Positions 16,575 through 26,486 of a stretch of DNA of 64,000 nucleotides are shown piece after piece. The stretch comes from Bacteroidota bacterium (GTDB lineage: Bacteria; Bacteroidota; Ignavibacteria; Ignavibacteriales; Ignavibacteriaceae). A model generated the notes under the pieces. It was not told the origin of the DNA. It worked only from the letters and a program-made list of their open reading frames with translations, and did no database searches. A program made the translations under genes and the position numbers. Position 1 is the first letter of the stretch. Each line of letters opens with the position of its first letter. The DNA is taken from positions 103,860 to 167,859 of the forward strand of contig JAKAGV010000015.1 of the NCBI GenBank assembly GCA_021815405.1, in the 5' to 3' direction.

Positions 16575-18269
16575 ATGAAAAAATTAATTATAGTTGGAGT
16601 AGCTGCCGTTCTTATCGGTCTTGGTGTCGGATGGCTGCTTTTCGGAAACGGTTCTTCATCAAGTTCTTACGGCAAGCCGGGAGAAAGAAAAATTCTTTTC
16701 TACCGCAATCCGATGAATCCTTCAATAACATCAAAAGTGCCGATGAAGGATGAGATGGGGATGGATTACGTTCCAGTATATGCAGATCAAGGTAATTCTA
16801 GCAACGAAAGAAAAATTGCTTATTACCGTTCGCCGATGAATCCGAATGAAACTTCACCAGTCCCTAAAAAAGATGAAATGGGAATGGATTATGTTCCGGT
16901 TTATGAAGACCAGGTTGGTTCCGAAACTATTCACATTGACCCAGCAACACAGCAAAATATCGGCGTAACAACAGAGTTAGTAAAGAAGATGAAGCTGTCA
17001 CGAACAATTAGAACGACAGCTAACATCACTTATGATGAAACAAAGCTTTACACAATCTCTACAAAGGTTGGAGGGTATGTTGAAAAGCTTTATGTAGATT
17101 ACACCGGACAGATGGTAAGAAAAGGACAACCGCTGCTTAGTATTTACAGCCCGGATCTGGTTAGTACACAGGAAGAATATCTTCAGGCAATAAAATACAG
17201 GAACGAAATTTCCAAAGGCGGTTCTGCATTAAGCAGACAGGGAGCAGAGCAATTGGTTGAAAGTGCAAAACGCCGGCTACTTTACTGGGACATCTCTGAA
17301 AAGGAAATTCAGGCTCTTGAAAAAAGAGGAACTCCGGAAAAAACAATGACCATTTATTCTCCGGCAAGCGGAATTGTTACTGATAAAATGGTAATCAATG
17401 GACAGAACATTATGCCGGGAATGTCGCTTTATAAAATTGCGGACCTAACAACTGTCTGGGGACTTGCCCAGATCTATCAGTACGAACTTCCCTGGATAAA
17501 ACTAGGAGATAAAGTTGATTTGCAATTGTCTTATATCCCCGGAAAATCTTTTCTTGGAAGAATAACTTATATCTATCCTTATCTTGATTCCGAATCAAAA
17601 ACACTCCAGGTAAGAATTGAAATCCATAATTCAGGTAATTATGAATTCAAACCGGGCATGTTTGCAGATGCCGTTATTAAATCTCCGCTGAATCTTGAAA
17701 CGATTGCTGTCCCCAACCAGGCAATTATTCACACTGGAACAAGGGATGTTGCAATAATCGCGATTGGAAACGGATACTTCAAGCCAGTTAATGTTACGCT
17801 TGGAGTACATGGAGACAGCGGTTATGTACAGGTACTTAAGGGCTTAAGCGAGGGCGAAAACATCGTCACCTCTTCTGAATTCCTAATTGATTCTGAAAGC
17901 AATCTAAGCGCAGCCTTAAAAAATATGCAGCTTGGAAATTCACAAAGTGAAGATAATTCAACTTCACAAAATAATGCTGCTGAAGACTCTTCATCTGAAG
18001 CTGATAATATGAAAAGTATGCAGATGAACAACAAAGAAAAAACACCGGCGGGCAAACTAAAACATTCCTATCCGGTTGAATACAAAGGTATAATTGATGT
18101 AAAGTCGATTGATGACAATAAAAACGGCAAAGTTTATCAATGTCCTATGGACTTTAATGTTCTTTCAGATAAGCCGGGAATCGATCCCAAGTGCGGAATG
18201 AAACTCCAGGAAGTCACCATCAAACAGGCAGAAGAGAATTTAGTCAAACATGGTTTCAAAATTAAATAA
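16575..18269 (+). CDS. cusB: RND periplasmic adaptor with three metal-binding modules (CusB-like)
   Basis: The 564-residue adaptor links the CusA pump to the CusC channel. After an N-terminal membrane/signal anchor (about 4-22) there are two copies of a heavy-metal-binding motif (FYRNPMNP...DEMGMDYVPVYAD and YYRSPMNP...DEMGMDYVPVYED, about 40-112). Next come the beta-barrel and lipoyl/hairpin adaptor domains (about 115-450) and a Ser/Asn/Met-rich linker. A C-terminal module (about 503-564) carries YQCPMDFNVLSDKPG and PKCGMKL. That module is nearly the same as the small proteins at 21972 and 26487. The spacing and context support Cu(I)/Ag(I) efflux. Standard CusB proteins are about 400 residues, so the extra domains are notable. 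Confidence 0.92.
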   Translation: MKKLIIVGVAAVLIGLGVGWLLFGNGSSSSSYGKPGERKILFYRNPMNPSITSKVPMKDEMGMDYVPVYADQGNSSNERKIAYYRSPMNPNETSPVPKKDEMGMDYVPVYEDQVGSETIHIDPATQQNIGVTTELVKKMKLSRTIRTTANITYDETKLYTISTKVGGYVEKLYVDYTGQMVRKGQPLLSIYSPDLVSTQEEYLQAIKYRNEISKGGSALSRQGAEQLVESAKRRLLYWDISEKEIQALEKRGTPEKTMTIYSPASGIVTDKMVINGQNIMPGMSLYKIADLTTVWGLAQIYQYELPWIKLGDKVDLQLSYIPGKSFLGRITYIYPYLDSESKTLQVRIEIHNSGNYEFKPGMFADAVIKSPLNLETIAVPNQAIIHTGTRDVAIIAIGNGYFKPVNVTLGVHGDSGYVQVLKGLSEGENIVTSSEFLIDSESNLSAALKNMQLGNSQSEDNSTSQNNAAEDSSSEADNMKSMQMNNKEKTPAGKLKHSYPVEYKGIIDVKSIDDNKNGKVYQCPMDFNVLSDKPGIDPKCGMKLQEVTIKQAEENLVKHGFKIK

Positions 18270-18353
18270 AATGAATCTCAATACAGGATACATGATTCTG
18301 GATTCTAGATAACTAGTATCATCCAGAATCGAGTATCGAATTAGGAGTTTTTA

Positions 18354-21300
18354 ATGTTAGAAAAAATAATTGAATACTCAGTCAAAAATAGATTCCTGAT
18401 AATACTTGCAGTAGTCTTTCTAATGGGCTGGGGAATTTATTCACTGTACACAATACCGGTAGATGCAATACCTGATTTAAGCGATGTACAGGTTATCATC
18501 TACACAAAGTATGAAGGACAATCACCACAGATTGTTGAAGACCAGGTGACTTACCCGCTGACAACAGCGCTGGTTTCCGTTCCGGGCGCAAAAGTAGTAA
18601 GAGGATATTCCTTCTTCGGTTATTCTCTTGTCTATGTAATTTTTAAAGATGGCACAGACCTTTACTGGGCACGAAGCCGTGTTTTGGAATATCTTAATTA
18701 TGCATCAAAAAGATTGCCTGCAGGAGTAGTCCCAACTTTGGGTCCGGATGCAACAGGCGTCGGTTGGGTTTATGAATATGCGCTCACTTCAAATAAACGC
18801 TCTCTGGCAGATCTTAGAACAATCCAAGATTGGTATTTGAAATATCAATTAAGCACTGTTCCGGGAGTTGCAGAAGTTGCAAGTGTTGGCGGATTTGTTA
18901 AACAATTTCAAGTTACTGTAGATCCGGCAAAGCTTCTTGCTTACAACATCCCACTAAGCGATGTTGAGATGGCATTGAAGAAATCGAACAACGATGTTGG
19001 GGGTGAAACAATTGAAATGGGAGAATCCGAATTTATGATTCGTGGTTTGGGTTACATAAAGACATTGCAGGATGTTGAAAACATTCCTGTCAAGTTTGAT
19101 AAAAAAACTAACACGCCTGTTTATATAAAAGATATCGCTAATGTAACATTTGGTCCGGAAATGCGCCGCGGTGCTGCAGAGCTGGATGGGAAAGGTGAAG
19201 CAGTTGGCGGTATCATAGTAATGAGGTATGGTGAAAATGCTCTTCAAACAATTCAAGCAGTTAAAAAGAAGCTGGCAGAATTAAAGCAGGGGCTTCCGTC
19301 AGATGTAAAGATTACAACGGTATATGACCGTTCAGGCTTGATTGAAAGAGCAATCAATACACTAAGAGATAAACTGATTGAAGAAATTTTAATCGTAGCT
19401 CTCGTATGTATTTTATTCCTGATGCATGCACGAAGCGCATTTGTCGCAATCTTTACACTTCCGACTGCAATATTGATGTCATTCATAGTCATGAAGATGC
19501 AGGGAATAAATGCAAACATTATGTCGCTTGGCGGAATTGCAATTGCCATCGGCGCAATGGTGGATGCAGCCATAATAATGATAGAGAATGCACACAAGCA
19601 TATCGAACATGATAATTTAAAGCCGCCGGAACAAAGGCGCGACCGCTGGCAGCTAATTATTGAATCGGCTAAGGAAGTTGGTCCTTCCCTATTTTATTCG
19701 CTGCTTGTAATTACAGTTTCTTTCATTCCAATATTCACGATGGAAGCACAGGAAGGCAGATTATTCAAACCGCTTGCTTTCACGAAAACTTATTCAATGG
19801 CTGCGGCAGCAATCCTGTCAATTACACTTGTGCCAGTGTTGATGGGTTATTGGATCAGGGGAAGAATTATGCCGGAAGAAAAAAATCCTATTAACAAATT
19901 TCTTATTAAGATTTATCATCCGGTTGTAGATTTTGTAATCGGGCATTGGAAATATGTTTTACTGACTACTATAGTTTTATTGGGAATAACAATCATTCCA
20001 TTCTCAAGTATCGGCAGTGAGTTTATGCCGCCTCTTTACGAAGGAGATTTGCTTTACATGCCTACAACTCTTCCGGGGATATCAATTACGAAGGCAACAG
20101 AGATACTTCAACAGACTGATAAAATTATTGCATCGTTCCCGGAAGTAAAGCGTGTATTTGGTAAAGTAGGAAGGGCTGAAACTGCTACTGATCCCGCAGG
20201 TCTCGACATGATGGAGACAACCATAATGCTTAAGCCGGAAAGTGAGTGGCCCAAAGGAATGACGCCTAAAAAATTAATAGATCAACTGGACCAGGCGGTA
20301 CACTTCCCCGGCGTTACTAATTCATGGACGATGCCGATTAAAACGAGAACCGACATGCTTAGCACCGGAATTAAAACTCCAGTCGGAATTAAAATCTCCG
20401 GTCCTAATCTTGATACCTTGCAGTCGATCGGCGAGAAAATTGAAGCGATTATGAAGACCATTCCCGGAACTCTCAGCGCTTATGCTGAAAGAACCGTCGG
20501 CGGCAACTATGTCGACATAAATATCAACCGTGAAGAAGCTGCAAGATATGGACTTACGATTCAGGATGTTGAAGATGTTATTCAATCTGCCATGGGCGGA
20601 ATGAATGTAACAACTGTAATCGAGGGTCTCGAAAGATTTCCGCTTAACTTAAGATACGGTCGTGAACAAAGAGACAACATTGAAGATCTAAAGAGGGTAC
20701 TTGTTCCAACGCCAACAGGTGCGCAAATTCCTATGGAACAACTGGCAGACTTTACGATACACAAAGGTCCAATGATGATTAAAACTGAAGGGACTAGACC
20801 AAATGCATGGGTTTATGTTGACCTCAAAACTTCTGACATTGGCAGTTATGTTGAAAATGCTCAGCGAATCGTTGCCAAAAACATAAAGCTGCCTGCAGGT
20901 TACAGCCTTATCTGGAGCGGAGAATTCGAGTACATGCAGCATGCTGAAAAGCGTTTGATGATTGTAATACCGATGACATTGTTCATCATCTTTTTAATTC
21001 TTTATCTTAATACAAAATCGCTTAAGAAAGTTGCAATTATTTTCTTAGCTGTTCCGTTTTCATTAATCGGTACGTTCTGGCTGCTTTATATTTTAGGATA
21101 TAATTTGAGCGTTGCAGTCTGGGTCGGTATAATTGCACTTGCCGGACTCGACGCTGAAACCGGCGTTGTAATGCTTCTTTACTTAGATGTTGCCTATAAG
21201 GAATGGCAGGACAAAGGAATGATGCGAGGCATTAAAGATTTGATTGACTCAATTCATCACGGCGCAGTTAAAAGAGTAAGACCAAAGATAATGACGGCTT

Positions 21301-21506
21301 CGGTAATAGTTGCCGGCTTAGTTCCGATTATGTGGAGTAACGGCGCCGGCGCAGATGTAATGAAAAGAATTGCCGCACCAATGCTTGGCGGTGTTGTTAC
21401 ATCCGTATTGATGGAACTTGCAGTCTACCCGGTGATTTATTACTTATGGAAATCTTATGAACTTAAGAAGCAATATAAACTTGAAGGTAAACTTTTAGAA
21501 AATTAA
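18354..21506 (+). CDS. cusA: Heavy-metal RND efflux pump (CusA-like)
   Basis: The 1050-residue inner-membrane pump belongs to the HME-RND family and drives Cu(I)/Ag(I) out by proton antiport. It begins with LEKIIEYSVKNRFLIILAVV, has the two large periplasmic loops and 12 membrane helices, and carries conserved family blocks: GVGWVYEYAL, GGIAIAIGAMVDAAIIMIEN (helix 4, with the proton-relay Asp) and GIIALAGLDAETGVVMLLYL. Length equals the family norm. Met-rich patches (LDMMETTIML) are compatible with methionine shuttling. It is the third gene of the cusCBA order. A ~125-bp repeat starts 6 bp after the stop codon. Confidence 0.95.
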   Translation: MLEKIIEYSVKNRFLIILAVVFLMGWGIYSLYTIPVDAIPDLSDVQVIIYTKYEGQSPQIVEDQVTYPLTTALVSVPGAKVVRGYSFFGYSLVYVIFKDGTDLYWARSRVLEYLNYASKRLPAGVVPTLGPDATGVGWVYEYALTSNKRSLADLRTIQDWYLKYQLSTVPGVAEVASVGGFVKQFQVTVDPAKLLAYNIPLSDVEMALKKSNNDVGGETIEMGESEFMIRGLGYIKTLQDVENIPVKFDKKTNTPVYIKDIANVTFGPEMRRGAAELDGKGEAVGGIIVMRYGENALQTIQAVKKKLAELKQGLPSDVKITTVYDRSGLIERAINTLRDKLIEEILIVALVCILFLMHARSAFVAIFTLPTAILMSFIVMKMQGINANIMSLGGIAIAIGAMVDAAIIMIENAHKHIEHDNLKPPEQRRDRWQLIIESAKEVGPSLFYSLLVITVSFIPIFTMEAQEGRLFKPLAFTKTYSMAAAAILSITLVPVLMGYWIRGRIMPEEKNPINKFLIKIYHPVVDFVIGHWKYVLLTTIVLLGITIIPFSSIGSEFMPPLYEGDLLYMPTTLPGISITKATEILQQTDKIIASFPEVKRVFGKVGRAETATDPAGLDMMETTIMLKPESEWPKGMTPKKLIDQLDQAVHFPGVTNSWTMPIKTRTDMLSTGIKTPVGIKISGPNLDTLQSIGEKIEAIMKTIPGTLSAYAERTVGGNYVDININREEAARYGLTIQDVEDVIQSAMGGMNVTTVIEGLERFPLNLRYGREQRDNIEDLKRVLVPTPTGAQIPMEQLADFTIHKGPMMIKTEGTRPNAWVYVDLKTSDIGSYVENAQRIVAKNIKLPAGYSLIWSGEFEYMQHAEKRLMIVIPMTLFIIFLILYLNTKSLKKVAIIFLAVPFSLIGTFWLLYILGYNLSVAVWVGIIALAGLDAETGVVMLLYLDVAYKEWQDKGMMRGIKDLIDSIHHGAVKRVRPKIMTASVIVAGLVPIMWSNGAGADVMKRIAAPMLGGVVTSVLMELAVYPVIYYLWKSYELKKQYKLEGKLLEN

Positions 21507-21511
21507 TAATT

Positions 21512-21636
21512 AACTGAAGTTACGCAAAATGAATAAAATGATCCATTTGTCATTCCGAACTTGTTTCGGAATCTTTATTTTTAAGCTGTTTTTAGATGCT
21601 GAAACAAGTTCAGCATGACAATTGCGTAACTTCAGT
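21512..21636. repeat. ~125-bp palindromic repeat, copy B
   Basis: This is almost an exact reverse complement of 375-497, with AACTGAAGTTACGCAAAA and ATTGCGTAACTTCAGT at its ends and internal palindromes GAACTTGTTTC and GAAACAAGTTC. Transcribed, it folds into strong hairpins and may end or protect the cusA transcript. Confidence 0.88.
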
Positions 21637-21642
21637 AATTAA

Positions 21643-21774
21643 GTGAAGTTTCGCAAAGAAATGAATTTGTCATTCTGACGTGATTCGGAATCTCTTTTTT
21701 GCGCAATTTTTAGATGCTGATCCCGAAAGCTTTCGGGACAGCATGACATTTATAAGCTCTTGCGCAACTTCAGT
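21643..21774. repeat. Diverged palindromic repeat, copy C, next to copy B
   Basis: The ends (GTGAAGTTTCGCAAAG and CTTGCGCAACTTCAGT) match copies A and B, but the interior is different, with a strong hairpin TCCCGAAAGCTTTCGGGA near 21720-21738. Tandem placement behind copy B shows that the family inserts next to itself or duplicates. Confidence 0.75.
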
Positions 21775-21833
21775 AATTAAAAATAGAGATGACTACTTTA
21801 GGAAAAGATGTCATCTCTACAGGAAACATAAAA

Positions 21834-21932
21834 ATGAAATATATAGTTCTAGTCTTAGTTGCAGCATTATTCGTCTTTTTACTTTGGAGAAAGTTTAAGA
21901 AAGCTTCCGAAGGTAAAGACTGCTGTAAATAA
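21834..21932 (+). CDS. Tiny membrane protein ending in DCCK
   Basis: An ATG at 21834, with SD-like AGGAAAC nine bases ahead, opens a 32-residue frame: one hydrophobic helix (about 2-17), a basic patch WRKFKK, then GKDCCK. The make-up (single TM plus a Cys pair at the end) resembles small Cys-tailed membrane proteins found beside metal transporters. It lies between the Cus pump and the small metal-binding protein, so a metal-linked role is an inference. It is short, so coding status rests on the RBS, hydrophobic profile and context. Confidence 0.5.
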   Translation: MKYIVLVLVAALFVFLLWRKFKKASEGKDCCK

Positions 21933-21971
21933 ATATTTCAAATTAATCTAAAATAAAAAAGGATAATTTAC

Positions 21972-22385
21972 ATGAAAACAAATCTTGCAAGAACTGTGTT
22001 CTTTTCGTTTGCGGTTTTAATTCTTGCTGCTTCATTTACCTTAGCACAGAATTCACCAAAGACAGAAAAACATCAAATGAAATCGGGAAACATGAAAATG
22101 GATATGAAAGGGATGAAAATGGACAGCAGCATGCATTCCGGCAAATCCGCCACAGACAAAAACAATAAGAAAGAAATGAGTTCTGCTATAAAGGCATATG
22201 AAGGTGTAATCGATTTGAAGGCTATTGATGTAAACAAAGACGGCAAAGTATATGAGTGCCCAATGGACTTTAATGTATTATCGGATAAACCCGGTGTCGA
22301 CCCAAAGTGCGGAATGAAGCTGGAAGAAGTAAGTCTTAAGCAAGCAAAGGAAAATTTGATTAAGCATGGGTTTAAGGTAAAATAA
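21972..22385 (+). CDS. Small secreted Met/Lys-rich heavy-metal-binding protein
   Basis: The 137-residue protein has a signal peptide (cleavage after about FTLAQ, residue 26), a Met/Lys/His-rich linker (MKMDMKGMKMDSSMHSG) and a C-terminal module with YECPMDFNVLSDKPG and PKCGMKLEEV. The module equals the C-terminus of the CusB-like adaptor, and both end in KHGFKxK. Cys and Met placement points to Cu(I)/Ag(I) binding in the periplasm, perhaps passing metal to CusB like the chaperone CusF, though the sequence is unrelated to CusF. AGGATAATTTAC precedes the ATG. Confidence 0.75.
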   Translation: MKTNLARTVFFSFAVLILAASFTLAQNSPKTEKHQMKSGNMKMDMKGMKMDSSMHSGKSATDKNNKKEMSSAIKAYEGVIDLKAIDVNKDGKVYECPMDFNVLSDKPGVDPKCGMKLEEVSLKQAKENLIKHGFKVK

Positions 22386-22400
22386 AATAATTAATCTCAG

Positions 22401-22456
22401 TACCTTTGTGACTCTGTGGTAGGTAATTTCACCAGAGAGTCACGGAGACACAGAGG
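22401..22456. repeat. CTCTGTG-type palindromic repeat
   Basis: TACCTTTGTGACTCTGTGGT is followed by a near-inverted arm ACCAGAGAGTCACGGAGACAC. The repeat sits between two copper-island genes. It is the same family as 12017-12093 and 26884-26921. Confidence 0.7.
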
Positions 22457-22489
22457 AAATAAATAACTAATAAATAGATAAGGTATAAA

Positions 22490-24025
22490 ATGAAATTTAG
22501 ACAATTGTGTGTAATATTTTTGTTTATTGCGGGTTTTGGATTCGCTCAAGTTAAAAATCCGATGGAAAATATGTACGGTAATTTTAATCCTGATTCTCTA
22601 AAGCCGGTTACTCTTACAGGTAAAATTATTGCCGATTCATCTTTTATGAACGGCATGTACTTTATTGATGTAAATAATGATAACGCTGCGGATTATGCTT
22701 TAATATTCGGACCGGATTGGTATACGCCGGACAGCAGCAAAGCCGTGAGACCTAATGTTGGAGATGTGGTAACCATCGGAGGAGGTCTATTTAATATGCT
22801 GAACTCAATGCCGGCAGTTGTCGTTTATTCTGTAAATGGAAATTTTTGGCGCTCTCCGTTTGATTCATACTGGAATGAAATGGGAAGCAATTCCATGATG
22901 GGCGGAAACGGTCATATGGGCATGGATTATTCTTTCGGATGGAATTACAATCCAATGCAAAGTATAAATGTAACCGGCAAAGTAGTTGTGGACTCAACTT
23001 TCACAGTTCATCACTATTATCTTGATACCAATAACGACGGAAAGCCAGACTACTTTTTGAATTTTGGTCCGCCGTGGCAAACTACAAAATCAGGCGTAAT
23101 GCTACCCTCAAACGATAGCACCATTTCAATAAGCGGCGGTGAAATGGCAACTGGATACATGAATATGATTATTGTTTATAAGATGAACGGACAGGTCTGG
23201 CAGGATTCAACAATGATGAAAAATAATTTTGGCAGCGGCTGGATTCATAAGAATATGAGCCAGTCTCAAAGATTTTATAACCCGTTCGATTCAACCGATT
23301 GGATGGAGGTAAATCCCGGCTGGAACGGCAGCGGTATGATGGGCGGCGGAATGATGCCCGACTCGTTATACTGCCAAATTCAGGAAGTCTTCCCGCAGAA
23401 TGTTCCGGATGATTCTTCTGAAAATACAATGGCAGCTTTTGAAGTTTCGACATTCTATCCTAATGGAATGAACGGCATGGCGCAATCCGGCAATATGGGC
23501 GGACAAATGAATTTTAATTCAATGGTAAATTTCCAATTCCATATTGACAGTCTGCAAGCAATAGGTTTTAATATCAACGGAAGTAATCCGAAAATCAAAT
23601 ACTGGAATAACCAAACAAGTCAGTGGGTAACTCTTACAAATTCAACTTTTAACTCTTCGTCTAATACAGTATTAATATCCCAAAACTCCGTAAACAATTA
23701 TTATATAATTACTGGAGAAAAAAATATCACCGGAGTTTCATCTGTTAAAAATACTGTTCCGGCTGTATTTAGTTTAAGTCAAAATTATCCCAACCCGTTT
23801 AATCCGTCGACAGTTATCAGCTATCAGCTTTCAGCGCTCAGTCATGTTACGCTTAAAGTTTATGATATTCTTGGAAGAATAATAACGACTTTAGTTGACG
23901 GAGAAATGCCGGCAGGAAAATATCAAGTTAACTTCAATGCTTCTAATCTTTCCAGCGGAATTTATTTTTATAAATTGACTACAGATATGGGAGCGAAAGT
24001 AATGAAGATGGAAATTCTGAAATAA
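22490..24025 (+). CDS. Secreted Met-rich protein with type IX secretion sorting domain
   Basis: The 511-residue protein has a signal peptide (about 1-19). Two similar beta-rich repeats follow (about 35-110 with TLTGKIIADSSF and DVNNDNAADYALIFGPDW; about 155-235 with VTGKVVVDSTF and DTNNDGKPDYFLNFGPPW). Met/Gly-rich loops (GSGMMGGGMMPDS) come next, then a C-terminal T9SS type A domain (about 425-511, QNYPNPFNPSTV ... GIYFYKL). It should be exported and anchored at or released from the cell surface. The aspartate-rich loops could bind Ca2+ and the Met loops Cu. No family name for the repeats comes to mind. Context suggests a surface copper-binding protein. Confidence 0.75.
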   Translation: MKFRQLCVIFLFIAGFGFAQVKNPMENMYGNFNPDSLKPVTLTGKIIADSSFMNGMYFIDVNNDNAADYALIFGPDWYTPDSSKAVRPNVGDVVTIGGGLFNMLNSMPAVVVYSVNGNFWRSPFDSYWNEMGSNSMMGGNGHMGMDYSFGWNYNPMQSINVTGKVVVDSTFTVHHYYLDTNNDGKPDYFLNFGPPWQTTKSGVMLPSNDSTISISGGEMATGYMNMIIVYKMNGQVWQDSTMMKNNFGSGWIHKNMSQSQRFYNPFDSTDWMEVNPGWNGSGMMGGGMMPDSLYCQIQEVFPQNVPDDSSENTMAAFEVSTFYPNGMNGMAQSGNMGGQMNFNSMVNFQFHIDSLQAIGFNINGSNPKIKYWNNQTSQWVTLTNSTFNSSSNTVLISQNSVNNYYIITGEKNITGVSSVKNTVPAVFSLSQNYPNPFNPSTVISYQLSALSHVTLKVYDILGRIITTLVDGEMPAGKYQVNFNASNLSSGIYFYKLTTDMGAKVMKMEILK

Positions 24026-24199
24026 CCTCACCCTGCCCTCTTCCTTCGGGGAGAGGATCGGGAGTGAAGGCAATGAGACGACAAATGCAGTAATTGTAAA
24101 TAAGTTTAATCGTTAATATTTTCGTTGCTTGGCAGAAAGTTTTTTTTGCTAAGCCGCTTAAGGCTGAAAAAAATATAGTAAAAGGAATCAAAAAATAAA

Positions 24200-26353
24200 A
24201 TGATAGGAAATCTACTAATTGTTGCTGCTCTTTTAGCTGCTGTTTTTAGTGTAATTATGTATTACCGGGCAGTCAGGGGAAATGAAAGGGCTCTTAGCTT
24301 TGCGAGATACAGCTTCCACGGAATGTCTGCGCTGATTATTACCGCAAGCTTGTTTTTTCTTTACATAATTGTCACTCATCAATACCAGTATGAGTATGTT
24401 TTTAACTACAGCAGCTCCGGCTTGTCAACCGGACTACTGATTTCAACTTTTTATGCCGGTCAAGAAGGAAGCTTTATGCTGTGGCTTTTTCTGGCAGTAG
24501 TTGTGGGTATAATTCTTCAAAATTACACCGCTAAAAAGGAAGACCTTGAACCGCCATTTATGATGGTGTATTCATTCTCGCTTATCTTCTTGATAGCGAT
24601 GGTAACGCCATTTTTTAAAAGTCCATTTAACTATATATGGTCAGAAATAAATTATATTGATGTGAAAAATATAAACCAGTCTTTATTAACTCTGCCTTTC
24701 TTACAAAATTTCATTTATGGCGATTCGAGTTCACATCAAACTTTTATTCAGATGGGACAAAGTTTAATGGATGTTCTAAAATCCAATGGTATTACATTCT
24801 CCGAATTTTTAATTAAAGGTAAAGGTCTTAATCCTCTTCTGCAAAATATCTGGATGGAAGTTCATCCGCCGGTTTTGTTCCTCGGTTTCGCACTTTCAAT
24901 TGTACCATTCACCTTTGCACTCTCTGCTCTGATTAAAAATAAATATGACCAATGGGTTAGGTTAGCTTTACCATGGACAATCGCCGCATCCCTCGTTTTA
25001 GGGCTTGGTCTTATGATTGGCGGTTATTGGGCTTACGGAGTTCTTGGCTGGGGCGGTTTCTGGGGTTGGGATCCAGTTGAAAATGCAAGCCTTATTCCTT
25101 GGTTGATTAGTGTTGCACTTATTCATACTTTGTTGATTCAAAAGCATAGCCAGAAATTACTCAACAACTCAAATGATTCGGGCGAATTGCAGCAAACTAA
25201 AGTGGGCAGATTTGCAAAGACAAATCTTATCCTTGCAATATTAATGTTTTTATTGGTTATATACAGTACATTCTTAACTCGAAGCGGAATTCTTTCAAAA
25301 GCATCCGTGCACTCATTCTCAGATCCCGGCGCTGCTGTGTATACTTTTCTAATATTATTCATTGTTATATTCACTTTATTAGGTTTCGGTGCTGTTCTTT
25401 TTAGAAGAAAATTTCTTTCGTTCCCCGAAAGTGATAAAGAAAAATTCCTATCAAGAGAAACCGGCTTACTATACGGCGCTCTTTTTCTGGCTGCTTCTGC
25501 TTTAGTAGTATTTGTAGGAACTTCGGCTCCAATAATTGGAGAATCGGTTGAAACAAGTTTCTACAGTAAGATGAACCTTCCTCTAGCAATTATCATGTGT
25601 CTTTTAATCGGCATAAGTCTTTACTTAAGATGGAGAGAAACAAACGGAGAATATTTCCTCAAGAGTCTGCGCTTGCCTCTTATAGCATCACTACTGATAA
25701 CTGCTGCTATTTTTATATTGCCGGGCATGCATTTACTTTTGGGAAATATCTTATATATCTTTTTCCTTTTTTCAATTGTATTTACAGTTGTTGTAAATGT
25801 TCAAAAGATAATTAGAGTATTTCGAAGTGGAATCTATACCTTAGGCGGGCATCTTACGCATATCGGCTTTGCATTATTTTTATTTGGAGTTTTGACTTCA
25901 AGCGTCTTAAGCACTTCAAAGGAAATTAATCTTCCGAGAGGAATTAGTAAGAACTTATTCAACTACAAATTAACCTTTACCGGAGCCCAGCCTTTCGATA
26001 ACGGGAATAAATATACTTTCGATATAAACGTACTTAAAAATAATAATTCATTTACGGCATCACCTGTTATGTTTTATTCAGATTTCAATAACGAAGTTAT
26101 GAGAGAACCTTATATCCATACAGGATTTACCAGTGATTTATATTTTTCGCCATTAGGATATAATGATAATGCAGCAAGTGATACGGTAAAAGCTAATAAT
26201 ATTTCTTATAAGATTAGTCCTTCGGAAGTATTAACTGTTGATGTAAGTACCAAGCCTTTTATGAGTTTTGTTTGGTTTGGTGTTTTGCTCATGTCAATCG
26301 GATTTTTTATTGTTATTCTTAGGAGGAACAAAGAAAATAAAACCATTGGATAA
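24200..26353 (+). CDS. Cytochrome c haem lyase, CcmF/NrfE family
   Basis: The 717-residue integral membrane protein has about 15 hydrophobic segments. The WWD haem-handling signature WGGFWGWDPVENASLIPW lies at about 280-297, with conserved His in EVHPPVLFLGF and later GGHLTHIGFALF. This is the CcmF/CcsA superfamily, which attaches haem to apocytochrome c on the periplasmic side. Its length and C-terminal soluble loop fit CcmF rather than the shorter CcsA. No other ccm genes are adjacent. Copper islands may include it because copper stress damages cytochrome c maturation, but that link is inference. Confidence 0.85.
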   Translation: MIGNLLIVAALLAAVFSVIMYYRAVRGNERALSFARYSFHGMSALIITASLFFLYIIVTHQYQYEYVFNYSSSGLSTGLLISTFYAGQEGSFMLWLFLAVVVGIILQNYTAKKEDLEPPFMMVYSFSLIFLIAMVTPFFKSPFNYIWSEINYIDVKNINQSLLTLPFLQNFIYGDSSSHQTFIQMGQSLMDVLKSNGITFSEFLIKGKGLNPLLQNIWMEVHPPVLFLGFALSIVPFTFALSALIKNKYDQWVRLALPWTIAASLVLGLGLMIGGYWAYGVLGWGGFWGWDPVENASLIPWLISVALIHTLLIQKHSQKLLNNSNDSGELQQTKVGRFAKTNLILAILMFLLVIYSTFLTRSGILSKASVHSFSDPGAAVYTFLILFIVIFTLLGFGAVLFRRKFLSFPESDKEKFLSRETGLLYGALFLAASALVVFVGTSAPIIGESVETSFYSKMNLPLAIIMCLLIGISLYLRWRETNGEYFLKSLRLPLIASLLITAAIFILPGMHLLLGNILYIFFLFSIVFTVVVNVQKIIRVFRSGIYTLGGHLTHIGFALFLFGVLTSSVLSTSKEINLPRGISKNLFNYKLTFTGAQPFDNGNKYTFDINVLKNNNSFTASPVMFYSDFNNEVMREPYIHTGFTSDLYFSPLGYNDNAASDTVKANNISYKISPSEVLTVDVSTKPFMSFVWFGVLLMSIGFFIVILRRNKENKTIG

Positions 26354-26486
26354 AAGGACTAAATAACTAATGACGGCTATTCTCAATTGCACCACAAGGA
26401 TGTGCTGAAGATAAAACAAGGATGATTAGTAGTTAATTATATTAAAACACAAAGAAATAAAAACTAATTCAAGGAAGTAGGCTACT

